A model generated the notes under the pieces. The model had not been told where the DNA came from. It did not search any database and saw nothing but the letters and a program-made list of their open reading frames with translations. Below are positions 45,330 through 53,204 of a stretch of 64,000 nucleotides of DNA, piece by piece; the stretch's first letter is position 1, and every line of letters starts with the position of its first letter. Origin of the DNA: Arthrobacter sp. zg-Y820 (GTDB lineage: Bacteria; Actinomycetota; Actinomycetes; Actinomycetales; Micrococcaceae); the NCBI RefSeq assembly GCF_030142155.1, contig NZ_CP126247.1, forward strand, positions 3,668,962 through 3,732,961, in the 5' to 3' direction. A program made the translations under genes and the position numbers.

Positions 45330-46895
45330 GTGCCACAGCCGGTAGACGTAGGCTCAACACTGGGGGGCCGCTACAAAGTGACCGCCCAGGTTTTGTCCTC
45401 AGCGGAGAACGATCTGGTCCTTGACGGCGTGGACCAGGTACTTAACCGTGCCGTGAGCATCCTCCTCGCAGCTCCCGAGAACACCGCACAGGTCAGTGCC
45501 AGCGCCCGTGAGGTTGCCACCGGCGAACGGGCCAGCAACGTGCAGATCCTGGATCTCGGCGTCAGCGATGGCCGCACCTACCTGGTCACCAACAACGCCA
45601 ACGCGGCCGACCTCCTGGACCTGGTGATCGAACGGGACGCTCCGTTCGTCGAACCCTTCTTCACAGACACGCTCGGCTCCGAGATCTTTGGGATGCCCCG
45701 CTCCCGTGAGCCGGAGACCACTGAGGACGACCGGTACGTCGAAGAGCCCGCGGAGCGCGCTCCCCGCAAGCCCCTGATGGCCGGCCGCCCCCTGCCGAGA
45801 CTGCCCAAGTTTGGGCGTGCGGGTGCTGCCGCCGGCGCCGGCGGCGGTGTGCTCTCGGGTGCCGAGGAAGCTGCTGCTGCCCGTGATCTGGAGTTCGGCG
45901 ACGCCGCGGATGCTCCTGCCGAAGCAGCCACCGGAGCGGCGAACATGCCGCCTCCCTCCGCCGCCCGGCCCACCAGCGGCGCGGCGCCGGCCACCGGCCC
46001 GACGCCCAAGGTCTCCCGCTGGACGGAAACCGATTACGCCTCGGAAGCCGACTCCGTCCCCGAGGAGCACCCGGCCGCCGATGAGCCCGCGGCTCCTTCC
46101 GCGACTGCGCGCCAGGCTCCCGGCCGCGGTTCCGAGCGGCTTCCCTCCAATTTCCCGAAGTCCGCCGTTGCAGCGACCGCTGCCGCCGAGGACGATTACG
46201 AGGCCTACGAGGACGATGACGACGACGCGGCCCCCGGCGGACGCCGCACCTGGGGTCGGGTGCTCGTGGGTGCGGTCCTGACGCTGGTCCTGGTTGTCGC
46301 CGTCGTCCTGGCTGTTGGACAGCTGGGCAAGCAGGGCAACGACGCTCCGCAGGCGGCTGATGAGCCCACCGCTGCGGCCAGCGCTCCCGCGGAAGCTCCG
46401 CCGGTAGCCGCACCGGTGCAGACCGCAGCCGCACCCGTGCCGGCAGGCATCAGCCGCCTGGTGCCCGGCAACCCCGCCCTCGATGCGGAAAACGACGGGG
46501 CGCTGCCGCAGATCCTCGACGGCAACCCGGCCACCTACTGGTCCAGCTATGTCTACGCCAACGACACCTTCGGCGGCTTGGCACCCAACCTCGCCCTCGT
46601 CGTCGAACTGGAAGAGGAATCGGCGATCAACAAGATCGACATCAGCCAGCTCAACGGAACCGGCGGCAGCTTCTCCGTGCTGCTGAATGATTCCCCGAGC
46701 CTGGAGGGTGCCTCCTCCGTGGCCGAGAGCGGCTTCACCGGTCCGACCACCAGCATCCAGGTGCCCAAGGTGGAAGGTGAAGCGGCTACGGCCAAGTATG
46801 TAATCGTGAACTTCACCCAGTTGCCGCGCCTGAGCGGTGGCCTCCAGGCCACTTATCCGTGGGGCCTGCGCATCGCGGAAATCGGCGTCTCCTAG
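45330..46895 (+). CDS. Membrane pseudokinase-like protein, MurJ partner
   Basis: 521 residues from GTG 45330 with GGGAGGAA upstream. Residues ~8-110 resemble a degenerate protein-kinase N-lobe (GSTLGGRYKVTAQVL, then a loop DGVDQVLNRAVSILL) but lack the catalytic His-Arg-Asp and Asp-Phe-Gly motifs. An acidic, Ala/Pro-rich stretch to ~300 leads to one membrane segment (RVLVGAVLTLVLVVAVVLAVG) and a 170-residue exterior domain (GNPATYWSSYVYANDTFGGLA) like a galactose-binding/discoidin fold. The same order is fused to MurJ in mycobacteria. Confidence 0.75.
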   Translation: MPQPVDVGSTLGGRYKVTAQVLSSAENDLVLDGVDQVLNRAVSILLAAPENTAQVSASAREVATGERASNVQILDLGVSDGRTYLVTNNANAADLLDLVIERDAPFVEPFFTDTLGSEIFGMPRSREPETTEDDRYVEEPAERAPRKPLMAGRPLPRLPKFGRAGAAAGAGGGVLSGAEEAAAARDLEFGDAADAPAEAATGAANMPPPSAARPTSGAAPATGPTPKVSRWTETDYASEADSVPEEHPAADEPAAPSATARQAPGRGSERLPSNFPKSAVAATAAAEDDYEAYEDDDDDAAPGGRRTWGRVLVGAVLTLVLVVAVVLAVGQLGKQGNDAPQAADEPTAAASAPAEAPPVAAPVQTAAAPVPAGISRLVPGNPALDAENDGALPQILDGNPATYWSSYVYANDTFGGLAPNLALVVELEEESAINKIDISQLNGTGGSFSVLLNDSPSLEGASSVAESGFTGPTTSIQVPKVEGEAATAKYVIVNFTQLPRLSGGLQATYPWGLRIAEIGVS

Positions 46896-47152
46896 CATTG
46901 GAGCCCGCACCGGACCCGGCATCCGCCGGGTTCGGTGCCGCATCCGCCTGGATCGGTGCAGCGGGATCGGCCCCGACGGCCCCGTACCGGGCCGCTGCCG
47001 TGTCCGGTAACGCGCAGCCCGGAATAAGCTTGAGGCTGTAACGGTTGTGCCCAGTGGTCCCGGAGTAAGCAAACGGCATCCCGGTTCACTCGGATTCACC
47101 AGCATCACTGCCGGAACGCAAGAGTTTTCAACAGGAAGAGGAACACCTAACC
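46896..47152. other. Intergenic region before trxB
   Basis: About 257 bases. GC-rich with short near-repeats of GGATCGGTGCAGCGGGATC type at 46950-46970. The GAAGAGGAA ribosome site of trxB lies just upstream of its GTG start. No gene is supported. Confidence 0.5.
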
Positions 47153-48178
47153 GTGAGCATCGAAACCCCCGCAGCCGCCGACGGCGTCCGCGACGTCATT
47201 ATTGTCGGTTCCGGTCCGTCCGGTTACACAGCGGCTGTCTACACCGCCCGTGCCAACCTCAAGCCGCTGCTGATCGCCAGCTCAGTCACCGCCGGCGGCG
47301 AGCTGATGAACACCACCGACGTGGAGAACTTCCCCGGCTTCCCGGAAGGCGTCATGGGGCCGGATCTCATGGCCCAGTTCGAAAAGCAGGCTGCCCGTTT
47401 CGGCACCGAGATCCTCTTCGAGGACGTCACCAGCGTTGAGCTCGACGGCGACATCAAGAAGGTGACCATCGGCACCGGTGAAACCTTCCTGGCGCGTGCG
47501 GTCATCATCTCGACGGGCTCCGCCTACCGGGAGCTGGGCCTCGAGGACGAAAAGCGCCTCTCCGGCCGCGGCGTCAGCTGGTGCGCCACCTGCGACGGCT
47601 TCTTCTTCAAAGGCCAGGACATCGCGGTCATTGGCGGCGGCGATTCGGCCCTCGAAGAGGCCCTGTTCCTCACCAAGTTCGCTTCCACCGTCACTGTGGT
47701 TCACCGCCGCAGCACCCTGCGGGCCTCCAAGATCATGCAGGACCGTGCCCTGTCCCACGACAAGATCCGTTTCGTCTGGGACTCCGAAGTTGCGGGCATT
47801 CACGGCGAGGACAAGGTCACCGGCCTGCGCCTGCGCAACACCGTCGACGGCACCGAGTCCGACCTCCCCGTCACCGGCGTCTTTGTCGCCATCGGCAACG
47901 ATCCGCGCACGGACCTCGTCAAGGACCAGCTGGAGCTGACCAGCGAAGGCACCATCGCGGTTGCCGGCCGCACCTCCAAGACCTCGCTGCCCGGCGTGTT
48001 CGCTGCCGGCGACGTCATCGACCCCACCTACCGCCAGGCGATCACAGCCTCGGGTTCCGGCTGTGTGGCCGCAATCGACGTCGAGCACTATCTTGCCGAT
48101 CTGGGCGACGCCGCCCAGACCGCCGCCGAGGTTCCGACGCCGCCGGCCGAAGCCGTATCCGAACACTCCGCCCTTTAA
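47153..48178 (+). CDS. trxB: Thioredoxin reductase
   Basis: 341 residues from GTG. FAD motif VIIVGSGPSGYTAAVYTARANL, redox centre WCATCDG at residues ~142-148, and NADPH motif VIGGGDSALEEALFL. It transfers electrons from NADPH to thioredoxin. trxA begins 25 bases downstream, so the pair is one unit. The C-terminal tail after residue 320 is Pro/Ala-rich and probably disordered. Confidence 0.97.
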   Translation: MSIETPAAADGVRDVIIVGSGPSGYTAAVYTARANLKPLLIASSVTAGGELMNTTDVENFPGFPEGVMGPDLMAQFEKQAARFGTEILFEDVTSVELDGDIKKVTIGTGETFLARAVIISTGSAYRELGLEDEKRLSGRGVSWCATCDGFFFKGQDIAVIGGGDSALEEALFLTKFASTVTVVHRRSTLRASKIMQDRALSHDKIRFVWDSEVAGIHGEDKVTGLRLRNTVDGTESDLPVTGVFVAIGNDPRTDLVKDQLELTSEGTIAVAGRTSKTSLPGVFAAGDVIDPTYRQAITASGSGCVAAIDVEHYLADLGDAAQTAAEVPTPPAEAVSEHSAL

Positions 48179-48203
48179 GTTCAGAACCTGTTAGGAGCAA
48201 CAC

Positions 48204-48530
48204 ATGAGCAACGCAAAAGATGTAACCGACGCTTCCTTCGGAGCCGATGTCCTCACTGCCGACAAGCCTGTCATTGTCGACTTCTGGGCGGAATGGTGCG
48301 GCCCCTGCCGCATGCTCTCCCCCATCCTCGATGACATTGCCGCGCAGTATGCCGACAAGGTCGACGTCGTGAAGGTGAACGTGGACGACAACCCCGCCAT
48401 CGCGGCCAAGTACGGCATCACGTCCATTCCGGCCGTATACGTCTTCCAGGGCGGCGAGGTGGCTGCCACGTCCATCGGCGCCAAGCCCAAGCAGGTCCTG
48501 GAACAGGAATTTGCGGCGTTCCTGAAGTAA
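48204..48530 (+). CDS. trxA: Thioredoxin
   Basis: 108 residues. Active site WAEWCGPCRML and the cis-Pro loop ITSIPAVYVF are intact. Reduces protein disulfides in the cytoplasm; together with the MshA/mycothiol route it covers thiol balance. TAGGAG lies upstream of ATG. It follows trxB after 25 bases and leads into the CwlM-like gene after 11 bases. Confidence 0.98.
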   Translation: MSNAKDVTDASFGADVLTADKPVIVDFWAEWCGPCRMLSPILDDIAAQYADKVDVVKVNVDDNPAIAAKYGITSIPAVYVFQGGEVAATSIGAKPKQVLEQEFAAFLK

Positions 48531-48541
48531 AGACACAGACC

Positions 48542-49738
48542 ATGCACTCGGCAGGAGAATCCCTGCGGAGAATGGATGCCGGCCGGCACGTTGTGGCGCT
48601 TCGAGAAGCGTTGCTGCGTGCCGGCATCTCCATGTCCTATCTGGCTCCGGACTCCGTTAACGACCCCACCCTTTTCGATGACCACGTAGACGCTGCGGTC
48701 CGCTCCTTCCAGCAGAGCCGCGGTCTCATAGTCGACGGCGTTGCCGGCCGGGACACCCAGCGCGCACTGGCCGAAGCGCAGTTCCGGTTCGGTGACCGCA
48801 CGCTGGCCTTTGTTGAAGGCGAATCTCCGGCGCGCGGCGACGACGTCGCTGAACTTCAGCGGCACCTCTCGCACCTGGGCTTTTACTACGGCCACATCGA
48901 CGGCGAATTCAGTTTGCGGACACGCTACGCCGTGGCCGAACTGCAGCAGAACCTGGGCATTCCCGGCAGCGGTGTCTGCGATGAAGCCACCATGCGCGCC
49001 ATGGCCCGGGTGAACCGCGCCATCACTCCGAGCCAGGCCTTCGCGCTGCGGGACTACGAGCGGCTGGACCGCTCCACCGCGGCTCTGCGCGGCCGTATGA
49101 TCGCCCTCAGTACCGGAGCGTCGGAGCTGGCCTCCCCGCACGCCGTCGAACGCCTCACCTCCCAGCCGCTGACCGAGGCCCTGGTGGCGGCGGACATCGG
49201 CCGCCGCGTGGAACGGATCCTGCGGGAATTCGGTGCCGGGGTGGTGTGGCGGTCCTCCACATTTTCAGCATTGAAGGTCACCGGCACGAGCGTGCCCAGC
49301 CTCAATCTGGACCTTCACTGTGACTGGCTGGACCAGGAAGCCGCATCCGGCATCGCCGCCTTTTACTGGGGCCTGCCGGGGACCGGAGAGGCGCGCTCCC
49401 CCATCGGGCACCGCGCGGCCATTCTCCTGATGAAGGAGCTGGCGGCGCGTACCGGCATGGACAGCCTGGGCGTCCACGGCCGGACCTGGGACACCCTGAA
49501 GCTCTCCGGAATCCCCTCGGTCGGTTTGGACCTGGGCTACCTGAGCAACCGCGGCGACGCGGAACGGCTTGCCGATCCGGTGTTCCGCCAGACGGTGGCG
49601 GACTCCATCGTGATCGGCATCCAACGCCTCTACCTGCTGGAAGAAGAAGACCAGCCCACCGGAACGCTGGCCCTGGACGACGTCTTCCGGTTCAACCCCA
49701 TGGAGGAGTCCGGGGAACGGCGCGTAGCCGGCCTCTAG
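48542..49738 (+). CDS. CwlM-like protein: two PG-binding domains and a degenerate amidase fold
   Basis: 398 residues. Two peptidoglycan-binding repeats (VVALREALLRAG ... and AELQRHLSHLGFYYG ...) occupy ~1-155. Residues ~175-370 look like the Amidase_3 fold, but the zinc His/Glu of the usual DPGHGG motif is replaced (MIALSTGASELASP), and the catalytic Glu position reads LDLGYLSN. The later LDLHCDW keeps a His. No signal peptide is present. In mycobacteria CwlM is a cytoplasmic regulator of MurA. ATG start; no separate promoter from trxA is seen. Confidence 0.8.
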   Translation: MHSAGESLRRMDAGRHVVALREALLRAGISMSYLAPDSVNDPTLFDDHVDAAVRSFQQSRGLIVDGVAGRDTQRALAEAQFRFGDRTLAFVEGESPARGDDVAELQRHLSHLGFYYGHIDGEFSLRTRYAVAELQQNLGIPGSGVCDEATMRAMARVNRAITPSQAFALRDYERLDRSTAALRGRMIALSTGASELASPHAVERLTSQPLTEALVAADIGRRVERILREFGAGVVWRSSTFSALKVTGTSVPSLNLDLHCDWLDQEAASGIAAFYWGLPGTGEARSPIGHRAAILLMKELAARTGMDSLGVHGRTWDTLKLSGIPSVGLDLGYLSNRGDAERLADPVFRQTVADSIVIGIQRLYLLEEEDQPTGTLALDDVFRFNPMEESGERRVAGL

Positions 49739-49753
49739 GCATGTCACAAACAA

Positions 49754-49791
49754 CGACGGCGGCACTCCCGGCAACGGGGGTGCCGCCGTCG
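49754..49791 (+). terminator. Hairpin after the CwlM-like gene
   Basis: Arms CGACGGCGGCACTCCC and GGGGGTGCCGCCGTCG pair over 16 bases with one G-T wobble, around a six-base loop, beginning 15 bases past the stop. There is no long T-run, so it may need Rho or act weakly. It marks the end of the conserved trxB-trxA-cwlM unit. Confidence 0.6.
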
Positions 49792-49814
49792 CGTGGAATC
49801 CCTAGTTCAACGGA

Positions 49815-49879
49815 CAAGGAGCCCGGTGGCCGCCACCTTTGCGGTCACAACCACCGGGGGTTGTGTGACTACCTCCTTG
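49815..49879. other. Structured element at the left edge of the accessory region
   Basis: Nested inverted repeats: CAAGGAG (49815) with CTCCTTG (49873); CCCGGTGG (49822) with CCACCGGG (49851); and an alternative pair CACAACC (49846) with GGTTGTG (49859). The last two cannot form together. It could be a terminator, a recombination site or a small structured RNA; nothing decides among these. Confidence 0.4.
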
Positions 49880-49968
49880 CACGTCGTTTGACGCGTTGAG
49901 AGCTCCGAAGATCCGTCGTGCGCGATACGTTTCACGCCGTTGGCTGCTCGCCAGGACGTGAACGCCGG

Positions 49969-50724
49969 TCAGTCACGCACTCCAACGGCGGCGTCGTGCA
50001 GGACGAAGGTTGCAAACCCCAGCTCGCGTCGTGCGCCGCTCAGCCAGGCGTCGCGATTCTCACGTGCAGCGGCGAATGCCTGGTCACGATCCTCGGTCGT
50101 CGAGGCCTCCCGCACGGCCCAGTCGACGAGCGACCCGGTCCAGCTGAACTGGTAGTCGTCCCACTCGGCCAACGTGCTGACGTGCCCGTACGACGGCTCG
50201 AACCCGTGCTCATGGAAGGCTCGCACCAGGCCGGCGAGGTCGGGATAGGCGTCGGCCGAAACCTCGAGCGCGGCCAGGGCAGAAGCCGACGGGGCGCCCT
50301 CCCAGATGCTGTCGCCGATCAGCGCTTGGCCACCGGGGCGCAGATGCCGCCGGACAGCGCCCAGCATGTCCTCCAGCCGGCCGAAGGCGTGGCTCGCACC
50401 GACGCACAGCACCACGTCGAAGACCCCGTCGTTCCAGGTGGCGGCATCCGTCTCGATCCAGCGCACCCGGTCGCTCAGTTTCCGCTCGTCGGCACGCCGG
50501 GCGGCAGAGGCTGGGACCATTTGGTCGATCCCTACGCCAGTGATTCCGGGGTGGGTGAGTAGCAGCTCCTGCAGCCACTCGCCCTCGCCGCACCCGAGGT
50601 CAACGGCGCGGGCGCCGTCGCTTGGGCTCAGCCAGCCGACCAGTTCGCGCAGCCGATCGGGCGCCACCGGCGCCGCGATTGGATGGCGCTGGTGGGCAAT
50701 GTCGAAGATCTCGGAGCGCTCCAT
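49969..50724 (-). CDS. Class I SAM-dependent methyltransferase
   Basis: 251 residues. Motif I is AVDLGCGEGEWLQELL near residue 40, followed by GVGIDQ and the post-I region ALIGDSIWEG. It is a free-standing Rossmann-fold methyltransferase of unknown substrate. TAGCGT lies seven bases before ATG and no ribosome site is visible, so it may be leaderless. It is the first gene of the accessory block and lies on the opposite strand to its neighbours. Confidence 0.82.
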   Translation of the reverse strand: MERSEIFDIAHQRHPIAAPVAPDRLRELVGWLSPSDGARAVDLGCGEGEWLQELLLTHPGITGVGIDQMVPASAARRADERKLSDRVRWIETDAATWNDGVFDVVLCVGASHAFGRLEDMLGAVRRHLRPGGQALIGDSIWEGAPSASALAALEVSADAYPDLAGLVRAFHEHGFEPSYGHVSTLAEWDDYQFSWTGSLVDWAVREASTTEDRDQAFAAARENRDAWLSGARRELGFATFVLHDAAVGVRD

Positions 50725-50983
50725 CGCAGCGACGCTACAGGATTCAGCCGACGCCGAGGCTGAGACACCCCGGCGTGAGGCGCGCGGTTCCGCCCTCGGC
50801 GTCGAGCTGGTCGGCGTGGGTCTGGACGGACGCCGTGGTGGCCTGCTTTTTGGGTTGTTTTGTCAACCGAGTGGTTCCCTTTCAAAGACGGGTATGTGGG
50901 TCCGGTGACACCGTCTCTGCTCGAGACCTAGGGTTTCGAGCAGCTGGAGCCTCCGGTCCAGTCTCTTGGTTCTCGGGGTTTCC
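50725..50983. other. Intergenic DNA between methyltransferase and stub gene
   Basis: About 260 bases. The methyltransferase promoter lies at its left end. The rest is mixed, with a T-rich stretch (GCTTTTTGGGTTGTTTTG) at ~50842-50865. It contains no supported gene. Compositional change here suggests a junction of foreign DNA. Confidence 0.4.
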
Positions 50984-51112
50984 ATGCTGCTATCGCCGTC
51001 GTTCCGTGCCCAAAAGGCCGGCTCCCTCGCTGCCGCCGCCATGGCCGCAGCCCTGGTCCTGGGTGTGGCCACCCCAGTCCAGGCCACCCCAGGAATCACG
51101 GTGAGTATATAG
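50984..51112 (+). pseudogene. Signal-peptide-only remnant of a secreted protein gene
   Basis: 42 residues from ATG 50984. A basic start (SFRAQKAGS) is followed by an Ala/Leu/Val core, a cleavage-like VATPVQA, and then only GITVSI before TAG. It is a complete export signal without a body, so it is likely the 5' piece of a deleted secreted protein. A gene with a good ribosome site begins 16 bases after its stop. Confidence 0.5.
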
Positions 51113-51128
51113 GCGGATAGGAGTTCCA

Positions 51129-51665
51129 ATGAGCACAAAATGGCCTTACCTGCTCTTGACCCTGATGACTTTGATTCTTCTGGCAGCTGGCATCTTTATC
51201 GGATGGAATCATTGGATAACCGTAGTGATAGTCGCGGTTCCCGTCGGCTTCATGATCTCCACGTACAGATCATCAAACCGCCAGCAAATCGCTCGGACCA
51301 ATAACTCTGAAATTAGCTCCACGGGAGCAGTATCAGAGGGGCAAGTCCGGCTCGATACTCCGATTGGCTCTGTGCCAGCGGTTGTAGAGAGTGCCGTAGC
51401 TGGAATGCGCCGGTTCAAACTACGGAGCCTCTCCGCGGACGGAGCGGAAATCAGGGTATCAATAACCTTCAAGACTTGGGGTGAAACCATCACCCTAAAG
51501 TTCGAAGATGCAGGTTCCAACATGTCCCGCATAACTGCCACCTGCCGTCCCTTAATGAAATCAACGGCGGTTGACTACGGTCAGGGCAGGCAAGACATTC
51601 GTGAACTCTTCCAGGCATGTCAAGACCAGCGGGGATTAAGCAACACATCAAGGAGCAATCCATAG
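51129..51665 (+). CDS. Hypothetical membrane-anchored protein, lower GC
   Basis: 178 residues from ATG 51129 with TAGGAG five bases upstream. Two membrane segments occupy residues ~5-45, followed by a soluble domain of ~110 residues with helix-strand-strand pattern (VPAVVESAVAGMRRFKLRSL, then ITFKTWGETITLKF). GC is clearly lower than in the rest of the window. No family recognised. Placement right after a secreted-protein stub makes an immunity-like role possible, but this is inference. Confidence 0.65.
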   Translation: MSTKWPYLLLTLMTLILLAAGIFIGWNHWITVVIVAVPVGFMISTYRSSNRQQIARTNNSEISSTGAVSEGQVRLDTPIGSVPAVVESAVAGMRRFKLRSLSADGAEIRVSITFKTWGETITLKFEDAGSNMSRITATCRPLMKSTAVDYGQGRQDIRELFQACQDQRGLSNTSRSNP

Positions 51666-51777
51666 GAGGTAGTTGCACAGCCGCCTCGGCGGCGCTCACC
51701 GGCCTCAGTGGGCGCCACTTGCTTTGGGAGAGAATTCCGACATTCATGTCCGGCAGTTCCGAATAGGCTTTGGTTCC

Positions 51778-52227
51778 ATGAGACTCGAAACTAGGGGAAA
51801 ACGCATCCTGGAGATGAGGACGCGGCGTGGCCGGGTACTGGTGTTCGTTGTTCTGCCCCTGGTACTGGGGCTGCTCACGGCGGTCACCGGCTCCCTTCAA
51901 CCTATTTTCACGTTGACCATGTTGTTTCTCATGGCACCCTTCCTTCTCCAGCACAGCGGCAGGAGGTTTGATCCGCGAACCGTTGTGCCAGCAACGGGTA
52001 CCACCCGGCAGGACCGGGTGGCGGGATGGTGGAACCGATGCCGCAGGTTCGGGTTCTACGCATCGCTTTCCGTGCTGTTGATGTGGGCTCTCGCCTTCAC
52101 CCGATCAGCACTAACCGACACCTGGGGCGGTGGTGACCTTCTGCTGGCCATCGCGCTGGTCATCCCACTCGTGGTGATCTTCCGCCGGCCGCCCCGAACT
52201 CTCTCCAGTACCGCGGAAGCGAGATGA
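51778..52227 (+). CDS. Hypothetical membrane protein, four membrane segments
   Basis: 149 residues from ATG 51778 (MRLETRGKRILEMRTRRGRV). The frame is open 35 codons further but those lack membrane or coding character. Four hydrophobic segments, basic ends, a loop with PATGTTRQDRVAGWW. TAGGCT lies eight bases before ATG, so the transcript may be leaderless. It overlaps the next gene by ATGA. Unknown function. Confidence 0.6.
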   Translation: MRLETRGKRILEMRTRRGRVLVFVVLPLVLGLLTAVTGSLQPIFTLTMLFLMAPFLLQHSGRRFDPRTVVPATGTTRQDRVAGWWNRCRRFGFYASLSVLLMWALAFTRSALTDTWGGGDLLLAIALVIPLVVIFRRPPRTLSSTAEAR

Positions 52228-52799
52228 CTGGAAGCATCCACGCAATCTCCCGTCCCAACCACGGCCAGGAGGCCGAGGACGGCAATTTCCAATTGATGTT
52301 GTCAACCGGATCGGTTGAAACGGCCTGGCTCAATGGCCGCGCCAGCAGGTCATCGAGCCGGCTCACGCTTATATTCATTTGGGTGAACCCCTCACCGCCG
52401 CATTTAGCGAAAGAAGAGTCCTCTTTGGAAATCATTTACGAATCAAAGGAGACCTTCACTCTTCTTGAACCGGTTCCAGCGGCAGTGACCGCCCTCGAGT
52501 CAAACTTGAGGAATGCGGGCTACCGACCGCAATCGCGAGGCGACTCGGTAACAGTAGCTACGGGTTCCGATTTGCTGACCAGACTTTGGGGGATGCTCCT
52601 GCCGTGGGGCCGCAAGAGCGTTCCGGTCGGCATGACTGTTTCCTTCACGTCCGGACCCATGGGCACGGTTGCGTCAGTGCACGCTTATGACAGGCTTGGC
52701 TGGTACGTCGACGCTAAAACCAACTCAGTCCTCAAAGAAGAAGTAATGCAGAGAATCGATGCCCTGATAGAAGTGGCTCGAAGATCATTGCAGCGATAA
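52224..52799 (+). CDS. Hypothetical soluble protein coupled to a membrane protein
   Basis: 191 residues if begun at ATG 52224, which overlaps the upstream stop. The first ~65 residues look poorly coding; a TTG at 52425 with AAGAAGAG five bases upstream would give a 124-residue protein (LEIIYESKETFTLLEP). The second part has helix VPAAVTALESNLRNAG, a hydrophobic turn LWGMLLPWGRKSVPVG and strands, a layout like that of the gene at 51129. Function unknown; lower GC. Confidence 0.55.
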   Translation: MTGSIHAISRPNHGQEAEDGNFQLMLSTGSVETAWLNGRASRSSSRLTLIFIWVNPSPPHLAKEESSLEIIYESKETFTLLEPVPAAVTALESNLRNAGYRPQSRGDSVTVATGSDLLTRLWGMLLPWGRKSVPVGMTVSFTSGPMGTVASVHAYDRLGWYVDAKTNSVLKEEVMQRIDALIEVARRSLQR

Positions 52800-52815
52800 G
52801 CCATCTACCGGTTGC

Positions 52816-52974
52816 TCAGGCGGCCAGCAGGCACCGGTGGGCCGGCACAGGCGGTGAGGGTGTGTAGGGCATTTCGTCGCGGAGCATGGCCCAGAGGACG
52901 TTGAAGCGGCGTCGTGCAAGACAGATGACGGCTGGGGTATGGGATTTACCTTCGGTGCGTTTGCGGTCATACCT
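52816..52974 (-). pseudogene. IS110-family transposase, 3' fragment
   Basis: The last 52 residues of a 140-codon frame (RKRTEGKSHTPAVICLARRR, then FNVLWAMLRDEMPYTP) match the C terminus of IS110-family DEDD transposases. The part upstream in the frame does not look like transposase, so the N-terminal ~350 residues are missing. It is a remnant of an insertion sequence within the accessory region. Confidence 0.65.
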
Positions 52975-53018
52975 CCTCGACCACACATAAGGACAGCAAA
53001 AGACGTCGTAGACACATC

Positions 53019-53063
53019 GGCCCGGAGTGTCCGGAACTCTGCGACAGCGCGCCCCGGGCCAAA
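53019..53063. repeat. 45-bp palindromic direct repeat, left copy
   Basis: Begins GGCCCGGAGTGTCCGGAA and ends CCCCGGGCCAAA. It agrees with the copy at 54026-54070 at 41 of 45 positions. The ends (GGCCCGGRGTG / CRCCCCGGGCC type) are inverted repeats. The two copies bracket the SDR gene in direct orientation. Confidence 0.8.
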
Positions 53064-53204
53064 AAGCTGGCCGCGTCACTGTTGCGAGCAGTTCGGCGCC
53101 GCAACCGCTGCGCTTGGGCAATCCGTCATTACGGCGTGAGAGCATGCCATGATGCCATGACGCACGCGTACAAACCGAACAGTTCAACAACAAAAGGAGT
53201 GACG

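Noticed and set aside
49929..49936. GTTTCACG half-site resembling parS
   Set aside because: Right half is CCGTTG instead of TGAAAC.
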